In this document: positions 10,498-20,271 of the stretch, piece by piece
Layout of the letters: each line of letters starts with the position of its first letter
Numbering within the stretch: the stretch's first letter is position 1
Assembly (NCBI GenBank): GCA_937927775.1
Contig: CALBEF010000023.1
Coordinates: 17,763 to 81,762, forward strand
Source: an uncultured Anaerolineae bacterium
GTDB taxonomy: Bacteria > Chloroflexota > Anaerolineae > J036 > Brachytrichaceae
Length of the DNA stretch: 64,000 nucleotides
Reading direction: 5' to 3'
Translations under genes and position numbers: made by a program
Notes under the pieces: model-generated
Told to the model about the DNA's origin: nothing
The model's input: only the letters and a program-made list of their open reading frames with translations
The model's database searches: none

Positions 10498-12354
10498 TCA
10501 CAGCAGGTGCCAGTCGAGAAAGCGTTCGATGCGCAACAGCGCGTCCAGCGCGTTGGCCGGCTGCGCAAGGCCGTGCCCTTCGTCGGGATACGTTTTGTAT
10601 TCAAAGGTCTTGTTGGCGCGTTTCAGCGCCTCGACCATCTGGCGCGACTCCTGAATATGCACGCGCGCATCGCGCTCGCCGTGCAACAACAGCAGCGGCG
10701 CGCGGATGCGATCCACGTAATGCAGCGGCGAGGCGGCCTCGTAGCGCGCGCGATTCGGCCCCGGCAGCCCCATCTGCCATTCCACATCCTGCCGGCCCGA
10801 ATGATCGCCCAGCGCCCACGACGTTTTGAGGTGGCTGTCGCCGTACAACGCCACGCCGCAGCGGAAGCGATAGTCCGGGTCTTTGCACAGCGCCAGTTGC
10901 GCCAGATAGCCGCCATAGCTCTGGCCCCAGATGGCGATTCGCCCGCCGTCCACCAGAGATTCATCGGCCAGCCGGTCGGCGCCGTGCAAACAATCCTTCA
11001 GATCGCCCACGCCCCAGTTGAACAGGTTGGCCTCTTTGAACAGACGCCCGTAGCCGGTTGAGCCGCGAAAGTTCGGGCACAGCACCACGTAGCCCTTCGC
11101 CACAAAGTACTGGCGGACGGGGTCCCAGTGCAGGTCGTATTCCGCTGTTGGCCCGCCATGCGGATAAACGATGGCCGCGTAACCGCGCGGGTCAGCCGGT
11201 GGACTTGACGGCCAGTACAGAAAGGAGGGAATCGTCCAGCCGTCGAAGCTGGTGTACTCGATGTAGCGCGGGGTGATAAAGGGGTAGTGGCGCAGGGCCG
11301 GCGCGCATGCGCTGAACAGGGGCTGCATGGCGCCGCCGGCCGCCAGATCGCACAGGCGCAGTTCCGGCGGGGTGTCGGGGCTGTCGTAGCCGGCCACAAA
11401 AGCGTCGCGGCCCGCCACCCAGCGCGGCAGCATGTAGTTGCCGGCCGGCGCTGACACATGCCGCGCCTGCCCGCTCTCTATATCGATCACCCACAGAAAG
11501 TCGTTGCCCTGTGTGTTGCTGATCGCCACGATTCGTTTGCCATCTGGCGACCAGGCGTAATCTTCGATATCCTGTTGTAGCCGTGACACCTGGCGCAGGT
11601 TGCTGCCGTGGGGGGCCATCAGCCAGATTTCATCGTAGCCGCTGCGGTTGCTCAGCAGCGCAATCCACCTGCCGTCGGGCGAGCAGGCCGGCGCCCAGTA
11701 TTCCGCGCCGTCCAGCGGGGTCAGTCGCACCGGCTCGCCGCCGGCGGGGGTGATGGCGAACACGCCGGCCTGCTTCACCGTGCGCTGCGGCGAAGCGTGG
11801 TACACAATGCGGCTGCCATCGGGCGACCAGCACGGCGAACTGCATTCCATGTCGCCCTGCGTCAGGCCGTACACCCATCCGCCGTTGAACGGCACGGTGG
11901 CGATCTGCGTGGCGCCGTTCTTGTAGGTGCAGAATGCGATGGTGTTGCCATCGGGCGAGAAGGCCGGCTCGGCGGCGTCGGCGCGCAGGTCGGTCAGGGC
12001 GCGCGATCTGCCGCCCTCCGCCGAGACAACATACAGGTTGCTCACCTCGTCGTCATAGCAGCCGTACAACAACCAGCGCCCGTCGGGTGACCATATCGGC
12101 GGCTCATCCTCCCACCAGTTGACAAAGGGGCGATTGAAGGTCAATCGCTGCGGGAATCCGCAGCCATCGAGATTAACCAGCCACAGATCGCTGTGGCCGT
12201 CGCGATCCCAGTAAAATGCCACGCGCGTGCCATCGGGAGAGACGGCGTGATTGTGGGCGCGCTCCCAGCCATTGATGACCAGCTCGGGCCACAGCCCTTC
12301 GGGCGGTTCGGCGTCGGGCAGCGGGAGCGACTGGATGCCGTTGTGATCTTCCAT
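10498..12354 (-). CDS. S9 family peptidase (prolyl oligopeptidase type)
   Basis: This 618-residue protein has an N-terminal TolB/WD40-like propeller, seen as repeated SPDGxxI/V motifs between about 40 and 290. An alpha/beta hydrolase domain follows. The catalytic serine is in WGQSYGGY (Ser479), Asp562 is in HGERDARV and His594 is in PDEGHGL. It should cleave short peptides. No signal peptide is visible, so it is probably cytoplasmic. The ATG at 12354 is preceded by TAGAAT (12362-12367, minus strand) with exactly seven bases between, and no Shine-Dalgarno, indicating a leaderless transcript. Confidence 0.92.
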   Translation of the reverse strand: MEDHNGIQSLPLPDAEPPEGLWPELVINGWERAHNHAVSPDGTRVAFYWDRDGHSDLWLVNLDGCGFPQRLTFNRPFVNWWEDEPPIWSPDGRWLLYGCYDDEVSNLYVVSAEGGRSRALTDLRADAAEPAFSPDGNTIAFCTYKNGATQIATVPFNGGWVYGLTQGDMECSSPCWSPDGSRIVYHASPQRTVKQAGVFAITPAGGEPVRLTPLDGAEYWAPACSPDGRWIALLSNRSGYDEIWLMAPHGSNLRQVSRLQQDIEDYAWSPDGKRIVAISNTQGNDFLWVIDIESGQARHVSAPAGNYMLPRWVAGRDAFVAGYDSPDTPPELRLCDLAAGGAMQPLFSACAPALRHYPFITPRYIEYTSFDGWTIPSFLYWPSSPPADPRGYAAIVYPHGGPTAEYDLHWDPVRQYFVAKGYVVLCPNFRGSTGYGRLFKEANLFNWGVGDLKDCLHGADRLADESLVDGGRIAIWGQSYGGYLAQLALCKDPDYRFRCGVALYGDSHLKTSWALGDHSGRQDVEWQMGLPGPNRARYEAASPLHYVDRIRAPLLLLHGERDARVHIQESRQMVEALKRANKTFEYKTYPDEGHGLAQPANALDALLRIERFLDWHLL

Positions 12355-12402
12355 CGCCCGGATTCTACCGGCTGGCGATGGGATGCGCAGCGCACAGGCG
12401 GC

Positions 12403-13254
12403 TCAATCGCCGGCCTGATCTTCGCGCGGCTGCGGGCCGGCTTGCGGGGCCGTGATTGTCGCCAGCGCCGCCGGGTCGTGCAGCTCTTCAAAGTGCTGGC
12501 CGATCGGCGGCAGCGTTGGCTGAACCGTCACGTGCTCGAATCCCAGGCCGCGCGCGATGGCCGCAACGGCGGCCGCAGCCTGCTGGCCGGCTTTGTCCAG
12601 CAGGTTCTTCTCCAGGGCGGCGTTGACCATGGCTTCCATCGCCTCGCGCCGCGCCGACTCCATCAGGCGAATGTCGCGGGCGCTCAACCAGCCGGCCTTG
12701 TGCGAGATGACATGCGTCAGCGATTCATCGACATACACCATCAGCACTTTGGCCGGCGGCAGGGTGATCTCAACCGCTTTGCGTCCCGCGTCCATGCGCA
12801 CGTCTGTCTCGCGCAGATGCTTCAGGTTGACGCCGGCCACCACACGCACGCCGACATCCATCAGCAGTTCCTCGCCGCGCAGCCAGTCGTGCAAGGGCTT
12901 AATGGGGTTGTCGTCGGCGGCGCGGTCGCGCTCTTTGCGCACCGCCACTGCGCCGATCTGCGCATAGCTGACCAGCGCGGCGGCGCGAATCTCGTTGACC
13001 AGCACTGCCGGCGTGACCAGCGTCGTGATGATATTGGGCCTGGTTTCGGACGCGGGGGCCGGCTTCGTCCGCGCCATGATGAACAGCGCCACCAGGCAGC
13101 CGAACACCACGCCGGCTGCCATGATGACCAGTATGTTGGCATTCCCGAGGTTAAAAGCCAGGAAGAACAACGCCGCTGCTGCGATGAGCAGCAGCGCATA
13201 CAGCCGGGCGTCGCGGGCCATTGCGCGCAAAGTGCGCAGGAATCGAGGCCACAT
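12403..13254 (-). CDS. DUF4230-like membrane-anchored protein
   Basis: This 283-residue protein has two adjacent membrane helices at about 17-60. A soluble domain follows with the family pattern: GVRVVAGVNLKHL, VEITLPPAKVLMVYVDE, then ARREAMEAMVNAALEKNLLDKAG and a GFEHVTVQP strand. This matches the DUF4230 group, whose function is unknown. It lies 48 bases upstream of the S9 peptidase on the same strand, but that peptidase has its own leaderless promoter. No Shine-Dalgarno is visible before the start. Confidence 0.75.
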   Translation of the reverse strand: MWPRFLRTLRAMARDARLYALLLIAAAALFFLAFNLGNANILVIMAAGVVFGCLVALFIMARTKPAPASETRPNIITTLVTPAVLVNEIRAAALVSYAQIGAVAVRKERDRAADDNPIKPLHDWLRGEELLMDVGVRVVAGVNLKHLRETDVRMDAGRKAVEITLPPAKVLMVYVDESLTHVISHKAGWLSARDIRLMESARREAMEAMVNAALEKNLLDKAGQQAAAAVAAIARGLGFEHVTVQPTLPPIGQHFEELHDPAALATITAPQAGPQPREDQAGD

Positions 13255-13274
13255 AGTCGTGTGAGATTCCGTGA

Positions 13275-13305
13275 GATTCCCGGAGTCTCAAAGACTCCGG
13301 GAATC
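13275..13305. repeat. Palindromic repeat, copy 1 (perfect)
   Basis: Perfect 14-bp inverted repeat GATTCCCGGAGTCT / CAA / complement between the fucose-isomerase-like gene and the DUF4230-like gene. A near-identical copy occurs at 36042-36074. A single arm occurs at 34922-34936 and a degenerate version at 42962-42986. No T-tract, so it is a REP-like element rather than a simple terminator. Confidence 0.75.
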
Positions 13306-13310
13306 TGGCC

Positions 13311-14732
<1,422 letters not shown>

Positions 14733-14747
14733 AGGTCTCTCCTGGGA

Positions 14748-14797
14748 GGATTGAGAATTGACGATTGAGCGATTGATGATTGAGCGATTGACGATTC
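14748..14797. repeat. Heptamer repeat array (ACGATTG / AGCGATTG)
   Basis: About six degenerate units of ACGATTG and AGCGATTG lie between the dipeptidase and the isomerase gene. They read as CAATCGT on the transcribed minus strand. Same family as at 28672, 30131, 43526 and 49389. Confidence 0.85.
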
Positions 14798-14821
14798 ATA
14801 CAGAACGATGATGGGTGTCGC

Positions 14822-14852
14822 CTGTCTGTGCTCTGTCGTCTGTGCTCTGTCA
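14822..14852. repeat. TGTGCTCTGTC repeat at the dipeptidase 3' end
   Basis: Two to three units of CTGTCGTCTGTGCTCTGTC-type repeat directly abut the dipeptidase stop codon, which is formed at the repeat's edge. A related copy lies at 57172-57195. Confidence 0.65.
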
Positions 14853-15980
14853 TTTTAGCGCCGCGCGCAGGATGCGCAGCCAGTTGCCGGCCATGATCTT
14901 GTCTATGTCCTGAGGGGCGAAGCCGCGCCGCAGCAGCTCGGCGCCAATCCTGCCCAGATCGCGCGAAGAGTCCAGCTCCCAGGGAATTTGCTGCGCGCCC
15001 AGCCCGCCGTCGAAATCGCTGCCGATACCCACGTGGTCGGCGCTGCCCGTCACCTGGCACACATGGTCGATGGCGCGCACCACGTCGTCCAGCGTCACAT
15101 CACGCTTCCTGCTGCCGGCGCCCCATCCGCGCTTCAGAAACTTGTTGAACAGCACGATGCCGATCACGCCGCCGCGTTCGGCAATGCCCTCGATGGCCGG
15201 ATCGGGCAGGTGCCGCTCTTCCGGCACGATGCGATAGGGGTTGCTGTGGCTGGCGATGAGGTGTTTGCCCTCGAAACGGTCGAGCGTCTCGGCCAGCGCC
15301 TTGTGCGCCATGTGGCTGACATCCAGCACGACGCCTAGTTCCGCAATCACATCCAGCAACGCGCGGCCCAGGCTGGTCAGGCCGCCCGGCTCGTCGCTGC
15401 CGGCTGAATAGCGCGTGCGATGCCAGGCCGGCCCGACGATGCGCACACCCCGCTCCACCCAGCGCTCCAGTTCTTTGGGTTCGAGGATGGGGTCGGCGCC
15501 TTCCATCAAGGGCACGATGCCGACCGGATGGATGGCCGGCTGCCGGGGCGCGGGGAGCGGCGTTAGCTGGCCGGAAGCCTCCAGCGCGAGTCCCCAGTCG
15601 CCGATCACCGCTTCCAAATCGCGTTGTGAGCCGATCAGCCGGACGTGCGGTTCCGCGTCGGCCCAGCGCCGATAGAAGTCCAACTGGGCCATGCCTTCGG
15701 CGTGAGCCTCCTGCTCGTCACGATAGGTGATCGGGCTGTTGGTGTAGCGGCGCCGGGATGGCTCTGCGAAGATTGTGCCGAACACGATGCCCACCCGGCC
15801 ACGAATCAACTCTGGCAGGCCGACGCAGCATTGGCCGTTCTCGCGTTCGGCCAGCGTGCCGATCTCACGCTGCCGGTTCCAGTAAGCCGAGCGCCGATAA
15901 TCGCGCCGCCACCCCAGCGCGTTGTACGCCAGGTCGAGATGCGCGTCTACGACCAGTTTCGGCGAGTAAGAGGGAGTCAT
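14850..15980 (-). CDS. Membrane dipeptidase (peptidase family M19)
   Basis: This 376-residue protein has the renal-dipeptidase fold: N-terminal VDAHLDLAYN with the HxD zinc ligands, then GVVLDVSHMAHKAL, LIASHSNPYRIVPEERHLPD and VGIGSDFDGGLG. These place zinc ligands His and Glu and the C-terminal Asp as in family M19. The likely reaction is hydrolysis of dipeptides, including D-amino-acid-containing ones. No signal peptide is seen, unlike the animal enzyme. Its stop codon touches a repeat and its start touches another repeat cluster (15981-16022), so repeats flank the gene on both sides. Confidence 0.9.
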   Translation of the reverse strand: MTPSYSPKLVVDAHLDLAYNALGWRRDYRRSAYWNRQREIGTLAERENGQCCVGLPELIRGRVGIVFGTIFAEPSRRRYTNSPITYRDEQEAHAEGMAQLDFYRRWADAEPHVRLIGSQRDLEAVIGDWGLALEASGQLTPLPAPRQPAIHPVGIVPLMEGADPILEPKELERWVERGVRIVGPAWHRTRYSAGSDEPGGLTSLGRALLDVIAELGVVLDVSHMAHKALAETLDRFEGKHLIASHSNPYRIVPEERHLPDPAIEGIAERGGVIGIVLFNKFLKRGWGAGSRKRDVTLDDVVRAIDHVCQVTGSADHVGIGSDFDGGLGAQQIPWELDSSRDLGRIGAELLRRGFAPQDIDKIMAGNWLRILRAALK

Positions 15981-16022
15981 GCGTGTTGCGTATTGCGTAT
16001 TCCGTCAATCGCCAATCCAAAA
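15981..16022. repeat. Mixed short-repeat cluster
   Basis: This gap contains the reverse complement of the CGCAACACG / CGCAATACG family, then CAATCGCC and AATCCAAAATCC units. Three of the window's repeat families are thus spliced into 42 bases. Confidence 0.7.
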
Positions 16023-16029
16023 TCCGAAG

Positions 16030-17457
16030 TCAGCGGGCGCACATGTCCGCCGGCTGGTAATCGTAGTTGGCATAGCCGAATGTCTGGCTGCCCAGCAGGA
16101 TGTAGATGTTGGGGGTCTTTTCGGCGAACTTCACGGCGGCGTCGCAAGCCTGCCCATAGCTGCCGCCGGCTGTGTAGGCAGCATAAAAGGTGTCACCCAG
16201 CGCGCCGTACAGTTCGCCCGGCGACCCTTGCGGCGTCGCCTGCTTGAGCGCGTCGTAGGCTGCCGCGAGGGCTGCTCCGTCTTGTTGCCGAGCGGCCAGT
16301 TCGAGCAGTCTGTACAGCGCAAATGCGCCCAGCACTTTGTCCTCGTCACGCAACGGCGCCGGCCCGTCCCAGGCTTTCAAGGCCGGGTCGCTCACCACGC
16401 GTTGATACAACGCGCCGGCTGTGGCGAAGTCGCCGGCGCGAAACGCCGCATCTGCGTCGTGGAGCGCGTGCACTCGGTACACCGGCGGGTCAACCACAGC
16501 GCGGGTGAGCGTGTACACGCTGCCGTTCCATGACCACGTCTCGACCGTGTTGCGCTGCGGGCCGGCGCCTGGCGATCCATATTGCCCCACTTGCACGATC
16601 AAGTCTTGTGCCGCGCTGTCGGGGGCCGGCGCAAATGCGAAGGCTGGGAATGGATGCGGCGTGAAGTCGGGGATCAGGTGGCTCGCGCTGCCGGCCCGGA
16701 AGGACAGAATCGTCACAACATCGAAACACGTGCTGGCGCCGCATTCGCCGGTGACGAAGCTCAATTCGTCCACGCCATCGCCGTTCACATCGCTGGTCGC
16801 CAGAACGCGCGGATAACCGACCGAGCCGGCAAACAGTGGATCATCCTGCGCGCGATAGGCCAACTGAACCGCGCCATCGGCGCAGGTGTGCACGAGGACA
16901 TCGCCGGCGCGCAGGCCGGGCGTCTGCGCTGCCGGGTCAAAGATGACCACCACGGTTCCCAGATCGCCGCCGGGCACAAAGCGGCCCTGATACACGCCGC
17001 CCAGCGTCACCGATCCATCAGGAGCGCCAAAGATGACGCCCCACATCGTCAACAGATCGCGGGTCGCTGTGGGCGTTGCGCCGGCGCTGAGGTACGGGGT
17101 CAGCGCAGCGGGGATGTCGCTGAAAAGGGCGGGCCGGGCCGGCGGGGTCGGGTTGGCCGGCGCGGGACAGGCCGACGCCACGGGCGGCGCCGTTGGCAGT
17201 AGTGGGGCGCTGGTCTCGGCAACCGGCGCGGCTGCGGGCGTCATCGTTGCCAGGGCAATTGCCGTCGGCGCGCCGGAGGCTGGCCGGCTAACGTAGGTGA
17301 CGATGATTTCCGGCGTGGTGTTGGCGGCCGGCGCGTTGCCGAGCGCATCTTCGATCGCGGAACAGGAGGTCAGGACGAGTAACGCCGCCAGCGCGGCGCA
17401 CAGGCGCGGTATGCCACAGGCATGGCAGCAGGTTCTGGATGGATCACATCTGCGCAT
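16030..17457 (-). CDS. Secreted lipoprotein of unknown function
   Basis: This 475-residue protein has a basic N-terminus, hydrophobic stretch LCAALAALLVL and lipobox LTSC, so it should be a lipid-anchored extracytoplasmic protein. A Thr/Pro/Ala-rich linker follows to about residue 110. A beta-rich domain comes next with an FG-GAP/EF-hand-like DVNGDGVDELSF segment. The C-terminal 150 residues look helical and TPR-like (AAFRAGDFATAGALYQRVV). I do not recognise a family. It follows a clear lexA terminator and has its own possible -10 (TATAGT at 17502-17507), so it is a separate unit. Confidence 0.7.
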   Translation of the reverse strand: MRRCDPSRTCCHACGIPRLCAALAALLVLTSCSAIEDALGNAPAANTTPEIIVTYVSRPASGAPTAIALATMTPAAAPVAETSAPLLPTAPPVASACPAPANPTPPARPALFSDIPAALTPYLSAGATPTATRDLLTMWGVIFGAPDGSVTLGGVYQGRFVPGGDLGTVVVIFDPAAQTPGLRAGDVLVHTCADGAVQLAYRAQDDPLFAGSVGYPRVLATSDVNGDGVDELSFVTGECGASTCFDVVTILSFRAGSASHLIPDFTPHPFPAFAFAPAPDSAAQDLIVQVGQYGSPGAGPQRNTVETWSWNGSVYTLTRAVVDPPVYRVHALHDADAAFRAGDFATAGALYQRVVSDPALKAWDGPAPLRDEDKVLGAFALYRLLELAARQQDGAALAAAYDALKQATPQGSPGELYGALGDTFYAAYTAGGSYGQACDAAVKFAEKTPNIYILLGSQTFGYANYDYQPADMCAR

Positions 17458-17549
17458 CGGTGTCCTGGCCGTTGCGCAACCCGGCGGCGCGCAACGCCCG
17501 AACTATAAACGATTCATCGGCCCGCGAAAGCGCGAGGCGGCGCGCCACA

Positions 17550-17587
17550 GGGAAAAGCAAAGGGCACAAAGCTGATCTTTGCGCCCT
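17550..17587 (-). terminator. Rho-independent terminator of lexA
   Basis: Stem 17561-17571 with 17577-17587 (11 bp, one mismatch) and a five-base loop, followed on the minus strand by TTGCTTTTCC. It starts 24 bases after the lexA stop. Confidence 0.75.
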
Positions 17588-17610
17588 GCCGTGTTGCGCG
17601 CATTCGCGGG

Positions 17611-18264
17611 TTACGTCCGGCGGATGACGCACACCACGCGCCCCTGAATCTGGGCATGCCGGGCGTCGACGTAGAACGGCTTGAGGGTGGGATTCTCCGG
17701 CTTCAGCTTCAAGCGCCGGCCTTCCTTGTACACCCGCTTGAGCGTGCTCTCGTTGCGGTCGAGCAGGAACACGGCTGCCAGGTCGCCGTTCTTCACGTCT
17801 GTCTCGCGGCGCATGATGACGATGTCTCCGTCGTTGATCAGCGCGTCGATCATCGAGTCGCCTTTGGCTTCCAGCGCGTACAGGCCGTCCGTGTTGCCGA
17901 CCATGCTGCGCGCAAGATGAACCATGTTCTCGGTCTCGGCCAGGGTGTCGGCGTCGGGCGTGGGCACCGGCTCGGCGCCGCAGGTGATGACGCCGACCAG
18001 CGGGATGGCAACCATATCGCGGGGATTCACCCGATGCGGTTCGTTCATCACCAGCCCGCGCGAGCGGCGCTCGCGCCGGTTGAGCAGTTGGGCGCGCTCC
18101 AGCGCCTTCAGGTGATAACTGACCATCGAGGTCGAGCTGATGCCGGTGCCATGCTGGATCTCGCGGATGGTCGGCGGGATGTCGTTTTCCTCCATGTAGA
18201 CGGTGATGAACGACAGAATCTTCTGCTGCGGCTCGCTCAACTGGTCGATTGCCATCTTTTCCAT
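17611..18264 (-). CDS. lexA: LexA repressor of the SOS response
   Basis: This 217-residue protein has an N-terminal winged helix (PPTIREIQHGTGISSTSMVS, about 30-50) and a C-terminal S24 autoprotease domain. The catalytic Ser137 is in KGDSMIDA and Lys176 is in ESTLKRVY. The expected self-cleavage site is Cys95-Gly96 (VITCGAEP) rather than the more usual Ala-Gly. RecA-stimulated cleavage would relieve repression. SD GAGAGG precedes ATG. A B. subtilis-type operator lies inside its own promoter at 18336-18349, so the gene is autoregulated. Confidence 0.96.
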   Translation of the reverse strand: MEKMAIDQLSEPQQKILSFITVYMEENDIPPTIREIQHGTGISSTSMVSYHLKALERAQLLNRRERRSRGLVMNEPHRVNPRDMVAIPLVGVITCGAEPVPTPDADTLAETENMVHLARSMVGNTDGLYALEAKGDSMIDALINDGDIVIMRRETDVKNGDLAAVFLLDRNESTLKRVYKEGRRLKLKPENPTLKPFYVDARHAQIQGRVVCVIRRT

Positions 18265-18327
18265 AGCTGCCTCTCGCTGCAGGGGGAGTGAATCGCTCGC
18301 TCCAACCGTGCCCTGAACCTTTGTTCT

Positions 18328-18356
18328 ATGATACGCGAACAGGCGTTCTATGTCAA
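18328..18356 (-). promoter_or_regulatory. lexA promoter with embedded LexA box
   Basis: On the minus strand TTGACA (18351-18356) and TATCAT (18328-18333) are separated by exactly 17 bases. The spacer holds CGAACAGGCGTTCT as read on the plus strand (18336-18349). This matches the Gram-positive DinR/LexA consensus CGAACRNRYGTTYC in 13 of 14 positions. Repression by blocking polymerase follows directly. Confidence 0.9.
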
Positions 18357-18393
18357 GTGGCGCACAAAGGCCGTGGACTGAGCAGTAGCCAGT

Positions 18394-19254
18394 TCAATAA
18401 GCGCGGCGGCGTTGCAGGATGAGCGACGCCACGACCAGCGTGGCAGAAAACAGCAACAGCATGGCCGACACCGCGTTCACTTCGGGCGTCACGCCGCGCT
18501 TGAGCGCCGACCAGATGTAGATCGGCAGCGTGTCCCAGCCCCTGCCGGTGACAAAAAAGGAGATGATGAAATCGTCCACCGACAGTGTGAAAGCCAGCAG
18601 CGCGCCGCTGACGATGCCCGGCATCAGCAGGGGCAGCGTGACGCGCCTGAACGTCACCCACTCGTCCGCGCCCAGGTCTTTGGCCGCCTCTTCGATGGAC
18701 AGGTCGAAGTCGGCCAGGCGCGCGCGCACCGTCAGGTACACGAAGGGCATGGAGAATGCGATGTGCGACACAGCGAGGGTGAGGAAGCCGCGCTCGATAC
18801 TGGCAGCCGCGAAGAACAACAGCAACGACACGCCGGCCACAATCTCCGGGACAATGACGGGCATGTACAACAGACCGTCCCAGAACGTCTTGCTGCGGAA
18901 ACGGTATCGCTCCATGCCCAGAGCGGTCATCGTGCCGATGACGACCGAGCCGGCAGTGGACACGCTGGCGATGATCAGGCTGCGCAATGCGGCGTCGAGC
19001 AGCCGCTCGTTGCGGAACAGCCGGGCGTACCAGTCCAGCGTGAAGCCCTGCCACACAGCGCCGGTGCGGGCGTCGTTGAACGAGAACACCACCAGGATGG
19101 CGATCGGCACGTAGAGAAACGCGAACGTCAGCAGGGTGATGCTGACGAGCGCCAGCCGGCCGGGCCGGAGGCGCGGACGCTCAGCCGGCTCCTGCGGGAA
19201 GATCTCTTCCCGGTCGCCCATCACCACGATTGTTGTTGAAGTCTCGCTGGACAT
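18394..19254 (-). CDS. potC: ABC transporter permease, PotC type
   Basis: This 286-residue permease of the spermidine/putrescine (or related opine/iron) importer family has six membrane helices and the EAA loop EEAAKDLGADEWVTFRRVTL (about 200-220). The FYARLF-type N-terminal WYARLF motif and the DDFIISFFVTG segment are typical of PotC. It is the third gene of potA-potB-potC, 23 bases after potB. A cytoplasmic N-terminal tail of about 30 residues is longer than in E. coli. Confidence 0.88.
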   Translation of the reverse strand: MSSETSTTIVVMGDREEIFPQEPAERPRLRPGRLALVSITLLTFAFLYVPIAILVVFSFNDARTGAVWQGFTLDWYARLFRNERLLDAALRSLIIASVSTAGSVVIGTMTALGMERYRFRSKTFWDGLLYMPVIVPEIVAGVSLLLFFAAASIERGFLTLAVSHIAFSMPFVYLTVRARLADFDLSIEEAAKDLGADEWVTFRRVTLPLLMPGIVSGALLAFTLSVDDFIISFFVTGRGWDTLPIYIWSALKRGVTPEVNAVSAMLLLFSATLVVASLILQRRRAY

Positions 19255-19277
19255 GCGTTACCCCTCGACCTTGCAAC

Positions 19278-20141
19278 TCAGACAGCCCCGCGTTCGCCGC
19301 GCCCGATGCGGAAATAGACCAGCGCGGCAAGCGTGACGACGATCATCAGCAGCAGCGAGATGGCCGAACCGAACGGCCAGTTGCTGGACTGGCCGAACTG
19401 CTGGGCAATGACGCGCCCGATCATGTTGATCTTGCCGCCGCCCATCAGCTCGACCGTGATGTAGGAGCCAACGGAGGGGACGAACACAAGAATCGAGCCG
19501 GCCAGAATGCCGGGCGCTGTCAGGGGCAGCATGACATGCGCCAGCGTTTTCAGCGCGTTTGCGCCCAGATCCTGCGCCGCCTCGATCATCGACCAGTCGA
19601 ACTTTTCGAGCGACGTGTACAACGGCAGGATCATAAAGGGCAACTCGCCGTACACCAGGCCGACCAGCACCGCGAAGGGTGTGGATAGCATCTGCGCCGG
19701 CTCGTCAATCAGGCCCACGCTCAACAACAGCGTGTTGATCGGCCCATTGGCGCGCATCAGAAATTGCAGCGCGTAGGTGCGCACCAGGAAGTTCGTCCAG
19801 AAGGGGATCATGACCAGCAGCGTCATGATGTTGCGCCAGCGTTTGGGCAGCCGGGCCATGAACAACGCCACAGGAAAAGCGATGAGCAATGTGATCAGCG
19901 TGGTCAGCAGCGACAACCCGACGGAAAACAAAAACAGGTTGATGTAGAGCGGGTCGAACGTTTGCTGGTAATTGGCGAGCGTCAGCGGCAGAGCGGGCCG
20001 GCTGAGGTCGTCGCGCGACATGAAGCTGATGGCGAAGATGAGCGCCAGCGGCAGCGCAAAGAACAGGATGAGCCAGAAGCCGCCGGGCAACATCAGCCCC
20101 AGCAGTTGCAGGCTCTTGCGTTCACGGATGGTTTGCAGCAT
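19278..20141 (-). CDS. potB: ABC transporter permease, PotB type
   Basis: This 287-residue permease has six membrane helices, an EAA loop IEAAQDLGANALKTLAHVML, and PFWTNFLVRTYA, typical of PotB. It forms a heterodimer with PotC and is energised by PotA. Its start codon has no Shine-Dalgarno: the upstream sequence up to six bases before ATG is the short-repeat cluster 20147-20249. Translation therefore depends on coupling or another mechanism. Confidence 0.88.
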   Translation of the reverse strand: MLQTIRERKSLQLLGLMLPGGFWLILFFALPLALIFAISFMSRDDLSRPALPLTLANYQQTFDPLYINLFLFSVGLSLLTTLITLLIAFPVALFMARLPKRWRNIMTLLVMIPFWTNFLVRTYALQFLMRANGPINTLLLSVGLIDEPAQMLSTPFAVLVGLVYGELPFMILPLYTSLEKFDWSMIEAAQDLGANALKTLAHVMLPLTAPGILAGSILVFVPSVGSYITVELMGGGKINMIGRVIAQQFGQSSNWPFGSAISLLLMIVVTLAALVYFRIGRGERGAV

Positions 20142-20146
20142 GTGGA

Positions 20147-20249
20147 GTCAGAAGTCAGAATACAGAAGTCAGAATACAGAACAGAAGGCGCGCCGCGCCA
20201 TACGCAACACGCAACACGCAATACGCAACACGCAACACGCAACACACGC
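20147..20249. repeat. CAGAATA and CGCAACA repeat cluster inside the pot operon
   Basis: About four units of TCAGAAGTCAGAATACAGA-type sequence are followed, after a short GC spacer, by six CGCAACA/CGCAATA heptamers. It fills nearly the whole potA-potB gap. Confidence 0.85.
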
Positions 20250-20271
20250 CACCCGGCTGCTGACGACGACT

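Noticed and set aside
13275..13305. Simple terminator of the isomerase gene
   Set aside because: No T-tract and the same palindrome recurs elsewhere, so it is listed as a repeat.
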